Of a stretch of DNA of 50,550 bases, positions 48,661-50,550 are shown one piece after another. Each line of letters begins with the position of its first letter. Position 1 is the first letter of the stretch. Made by a program: the position numbers and the translations under genes. The stretch covers positions 1 through 50,550 of the forward strand of contig NZ_RQYZ01000016.1 in the NCBI RefSeq assembly GCF_003932855.1. Direction: 5' to 3'. The notes under the pieces were generated by a model. It made no database searches and had not been told where the DNA came from. It was given only the letters and a program-made list of their open reading frames with translations. Origin of the DNA: Tessaracoccus sp. OH4464_COT-324. Lineage in GTDB: Bacteria > Actinomycetota > Actinomycetes > Propionibacteriales > Propionibacteriaceae.

Positions 48661-48813
48661 GTGAGCAGTGCCGACACACGGAGCTGCGAGTCAAGAAGCC
48701 ATTGCGGAGAAGAGGTGTTCATTCTGGGCTATTCGTGTCAGACTGTGCGAAAAGCTCGAACGCAACTCGCAGTGGAGCGAGTGCCAAAGTCCAAGGCCCC
48801 GATCAAGGAGTAA
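48661..48813 (+). CDS. Putative 50-residue leaderless leader peptide upstream of the CoA-transferase
   Basis: GTG 7 nt after TATATT opens a frame of 50 codons ending TAA at 48811-48813. Its product begins MSSADTRSCESRSHCGEEVF and contains three Cys and a basic C-terminus ending PKSKAPIKE. The last codons (ATC AAG GAG TAA) contain the AAGGAG that serves as the ribosome site for the CoA-transferase ATG 6 nt further on, so translating the small ORF would load or block that site. Neither a family nor a regulatory attenuator motif is recognised. Could be a chance open frame in a long 5' UTR; the placement is what makes it suggestive. Confidence 0.45.
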   Translation: MSSADTRSCESRSHCGEEVFILGYSCQTVRKARTQLAVERVPKSKAPIKE

Positions 48814-48819
48814 GAGTAG

Positions 48820-50322
48820 ATGTCCCGTATCGACAACGCGGAACTGCGCGGCAAGGTGATGTCGGCTGACGAAGCCGCCCAGTTCGTTAATCATGGCGAC
48901 CGAGTCGGGCTGTCCGGCTTCACCGGTTCGGCCTACCCGAAGGCGCTGCCGACCGCCATCGCCCAGCGGGCCAAAGAAGCCCACGGCCGCGGTGAGGAGT
49001 TCCAGATCGACGTCTTCACCGGCGCTTCGACCGCTCCCGATTGCGACGGTGTGCTCGCCGAGGCGGATGCCGTGCGTTTCCGCTCGCCCTACCAGTCGGA
49101 TCCCGTGATGCGCAAGGCGATCAACGCTGGCGCGATCAAGTACGCTGACGTGCACCTCTCCCACTCCGGCTGGCAGGTGGGTGCCGGGTACTTCGGCCAG
49201 CTGAATGTCGCCATCGTTGAGGCCACTCGGATCACCGAGGAGGGCCACCTGATCCCGTCGTCGGGTGTTGGCAACAACGTCGAGTACCTGGACGCCGCCG
49301 AGCGGATCATCATCGAGGTGAACTCGTGGCAGTCCGAGGACCTTGAGGGCATGGCGGACATCTATCGAATCGGTCCGACGCCCGGCCGCCAGGCCATCCC
49401 GATCACCGAGGCGGGCCAGCGCATCGGCACCCCTTACATCGACATCGACCTCAACAAGGTGGTGGCCGTTGTCGAGACCGATCACGAGGATCGCAACGCC
49501 CCGTTCAAGCCCCTGGACGAAACTTCCAAGCAGATCGCCGGCCACTTCCTGGACTTCCTGGAGGGCGAGGTGCGCGCGGGTCGTCTCCGTTACGACAACT
49601 ACGTGATGCAGTCGGGTGTCGGCAACGTCCCCAACGCCGTGATGGCAGGCTTGCTCGACTCAAAGTTCGAGAACATCCAGGCCTACACGGAGGTGATCCA
49701 GGACGGAATGGTCAACCTGATCGACGCGGGCAAGATGACCGTGGCATCGGCCACCTCGTTCTCGCTGTCGCCGGAGTACGCGGCCAAGATGAACCAGAAC
49801 GCTAAGTTCTACCGTGATCACATCGTGCTGCGCCCGCAGCAGGTGTCGAACCACCCAGAGGTCATCCGTCGCCTGGGTCTCATCGCCACTAACGGGCTGA
49901 TCGAGGCGGACATCTACGGCAACGTGAACTCCACCAACGTCGCTGGCACCAGGATGATGAACGGCATCGGCGGCTCGGGTGACTTCACCCGAAACGGCTT
50001 CATCTCGTCGTTCATCACCCCCTCCGAGGCGAAGGGCGGAGCGATCTCCGCGATCGTGCCGTTCGCGTCGCACATCGATCACACTGAGCACGACGTCATG
50101 GTGGTCATCACGGAGTACGGCTACGCCGACCTGCGTGGCCTGGCGCCGAGGGACCGTGCCGCCAAGATCATCGGCATCGCGCACCCGGACTACCGTCCGC
50201 TGCTGGAGGAGTACGTGGCGCGCGCGAACGAGAAGTGCCCCGGGCACCAGACGCCGCACGACCTCGCCACCGCCTTCGACTTCCACCGCCGTCTCGTGGA
50301 GACCGGCACCATGAAGCCGTAA
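48820..50322 (+). CDS. Acetyl/succinyl-CoA:carboxylate CoA-transferase (Cat1/SucCoA-transferase type)
   Basis: 500 residues. Full-length class I CoA-transferase of the acetyl-CoA hydrolase/transferase family: VNHGDRVGLSGFTGSAYPKA and SHSGWQVGAGYFGQLN in the first domain, the catalytic Glu291 in QAYTEVIQDGM, and the CoA-site GGSGDFTRNGF. In propionibacteria this type moves CoA between succinyl-CoA/propionyl-CoA and succinate/acetate, closing the Wood-Werkman cycle that depends on B12 methylmalonyl-CoA mutase. ATG 48820 has AAGGAG 9 nt upstream. A strong terminator follows. The exact donor and acceptor pair cannot be read from sequence. Confidence 0.92.
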   Translation: MSRIDNAELRGKVMSADEAAQFVNHGDRVGLSGFTGSAYPKALPTAIAQRAKEAHGRGEEFQIDVFTGASTAPDCDGVLAEADAVRFRSPYQSDPVMRKAINAGAIKYADVHLSHSGWQVGAGYFGQLNVAIVEATRITEEGHLIPSSGVGNNVEYLDAAERIIIEVNSWQSEDLEGMADIYRIGPTPGRQAIPITEAGQRIGTPYIDIDLNKVVAVVETDHEDRNAPFKPLDETSKQIAGHFLDFLEGEVRAGRLRYDNYVMQSGVGNVPNAVMAGLLDSKFENIQAYTEVIQDGMVNLIDAGKMTVASATSFSLSPEYAAKMNQNAKFYRDHIVLRPQQVSNHPEVIRRLGLIATNGLIEADIYGNVNSTNVAGTRMMNGIGGSGDFTRNGFISSFITPSEAKGGAISAIVPFASHIDHTEHDVMVVITEYGYADLRGLAPRDRAAKIIGIAHPDYRPLLEEYVARANEKCPGHQTPHDLATAFDFHRRLVETGTMKP

Positions 50323-50337
50323 GCCGCTGAAGACCAT

Positions 50338-50369
50338 CGCTCCCCGCAACCTTCGGGTTGCGGGGAGCG
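50338..50369 (+). terminator. Rho-independent terminator of the CoA-transferase
   Basis: CGCTCCCCGCAACC pairs with GGTTGCGGGGAGCG around TTCG (perfect 14-bp stem), followed by ACGATTTTGG. Confidence 0.85.
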
Positions 50370-50397
50370 ACGATTTTGGTAGAGGCAAAGACAGTCT

Positions 50398-50550
50398 GTC
50401 CCGCGTCAAGCTTTTGGCAGGGTTTTCCCTTTCAAGGTTGGGAATGTTCGGGTTGGCTGGGCCCATGTGCACCTCCAGCGGCCGGTGTTCTGGCGATCGT
50501 TTCGCGGGGGGACGCTGGGTGTTGTATTCGTTTCGGTAGGCCTCGGCTCG
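50398..50550 (-). mobile_element. Probable transposase C-terminal tail at the window edge (partial)
   Basis: Minus-strand translation from the edge reads AEAYRNEYNTQRP, matching the C-terminal YNTxRPH motif of integrase-core transposases, then RPLEVHMGPANPNIP. The typical His after RP is replaced and the following bases look scrambled, so the copy may be decayed. A TGTCCCGCGTCAAG sequence at 50398 could be its terminal repeat. The rest lies outside the window. Confidence 0.4.

Noticed and set aside
49660-50472. Minus-strand open frame opposite the CoA-transferase 3' end
   Set aside because: Most of it is antisense to a strongly supported gene; only the part beyond about 50398 looks like transposase.
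1-50550. tRNA genes and CRISPR arrays
   Set aside because: No cloverleaf with a GGTTCGA-type T-arm and no regularly spaced short repeats were seen on either strand, although no covariance scan could be run.

Overview
The window is a high-GC chromosomal segment, most likely from a member of the Propionibacteriaceae (Actinobacteria). The evidence is a near-complete anaerobic ('early cobalt') vitamin B12 pathway with a cbiE-cbiG-cbiH fusion, a cambialistic-type Fe/Mn superoxide dismutase, a succinate/acetate-type CoA-transferase as used in propionate fermentation, actinobacterial GlnA2/GlnE, an N-terminally extended S9 protein, and abundant GTG and leaderless starts. No tRNA, CRISPR array or intact mobile element was seen.

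Layout. 1-1140: an AT-richer accessory fragment with the end of a tetratricopeptide-repeat protein and a small CHAT-like (caspase-fold) protein. 1227-8949: housekeeping genes (sodA, an rsmC-like methyltransferase, truA, trmB, a YccF-like membrane protein, dtd) around a tightly coupled three-gene envelope operon (OmpA/BON protein, membrane coiled coil, degenerate tandem ABC ATPase) and a lone Roadblock protein. 8973-27558: the B12 island (cbiJ/cobK, cobA, cbiA, cobO, cbiP/cobQ, cbiL, cbiF, cbiEGH, cbiX-sirC, cbiD, cbiC, cbiMNQO cobalt uptake, cbiT, a CobC/CobD-type aminotransferase, cbiB). It covers uroporphyrinogen III to adenosylcobinamide (phosphate). The nucleotide-loop genes (cobU/S/T) are not here. 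Two cobalamin riboswitches lie in it, one nested in the 3' end of cobQ.

27574-32807: rplM-rpsI, glmM, a coiled-coil/zinc-ribbon protein, an RNB exoribonuclease and the RNase P RNA gene rnpB. 32810-38300: an accessory stretch with small secreted or membrane proteins, two frameshifted genes, an IS481-type transposase remnant, an Excalibur-domain protein and a large secreted protein of unknown function. 38384-45619: map, a membrane protein, glnA2, an SCP-like protein, glnE and an extensin-like peptidase. 45651-47574: an FMN riboswitch controlling a RibXY-type flavin uptake pair. 47626-50322: a YhdH/AcuI-type oxidoreductase and the CoA-transferase, the latter preceded by a probable 50-residue leaderless leader ORF. 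The right edge holds a probable transposase tail.

Two themes connect the regions. First, many transcription units begin with a TAnnnT -10 box only 6-8 nt before an ATG or GTG and no Shine-Dalgarno, which implies leaderless mRNAs, whereas internal operon genes have AAGGAGG-type sites and 1-11 nt overlaps. Second, cofactor metabolism (B12, FMN) is under riboswitch control and supports B12-dependent propionate metabolism, represented here by the CoA-transferase. All functional calls come from reading motifs by eye; no database search was run.
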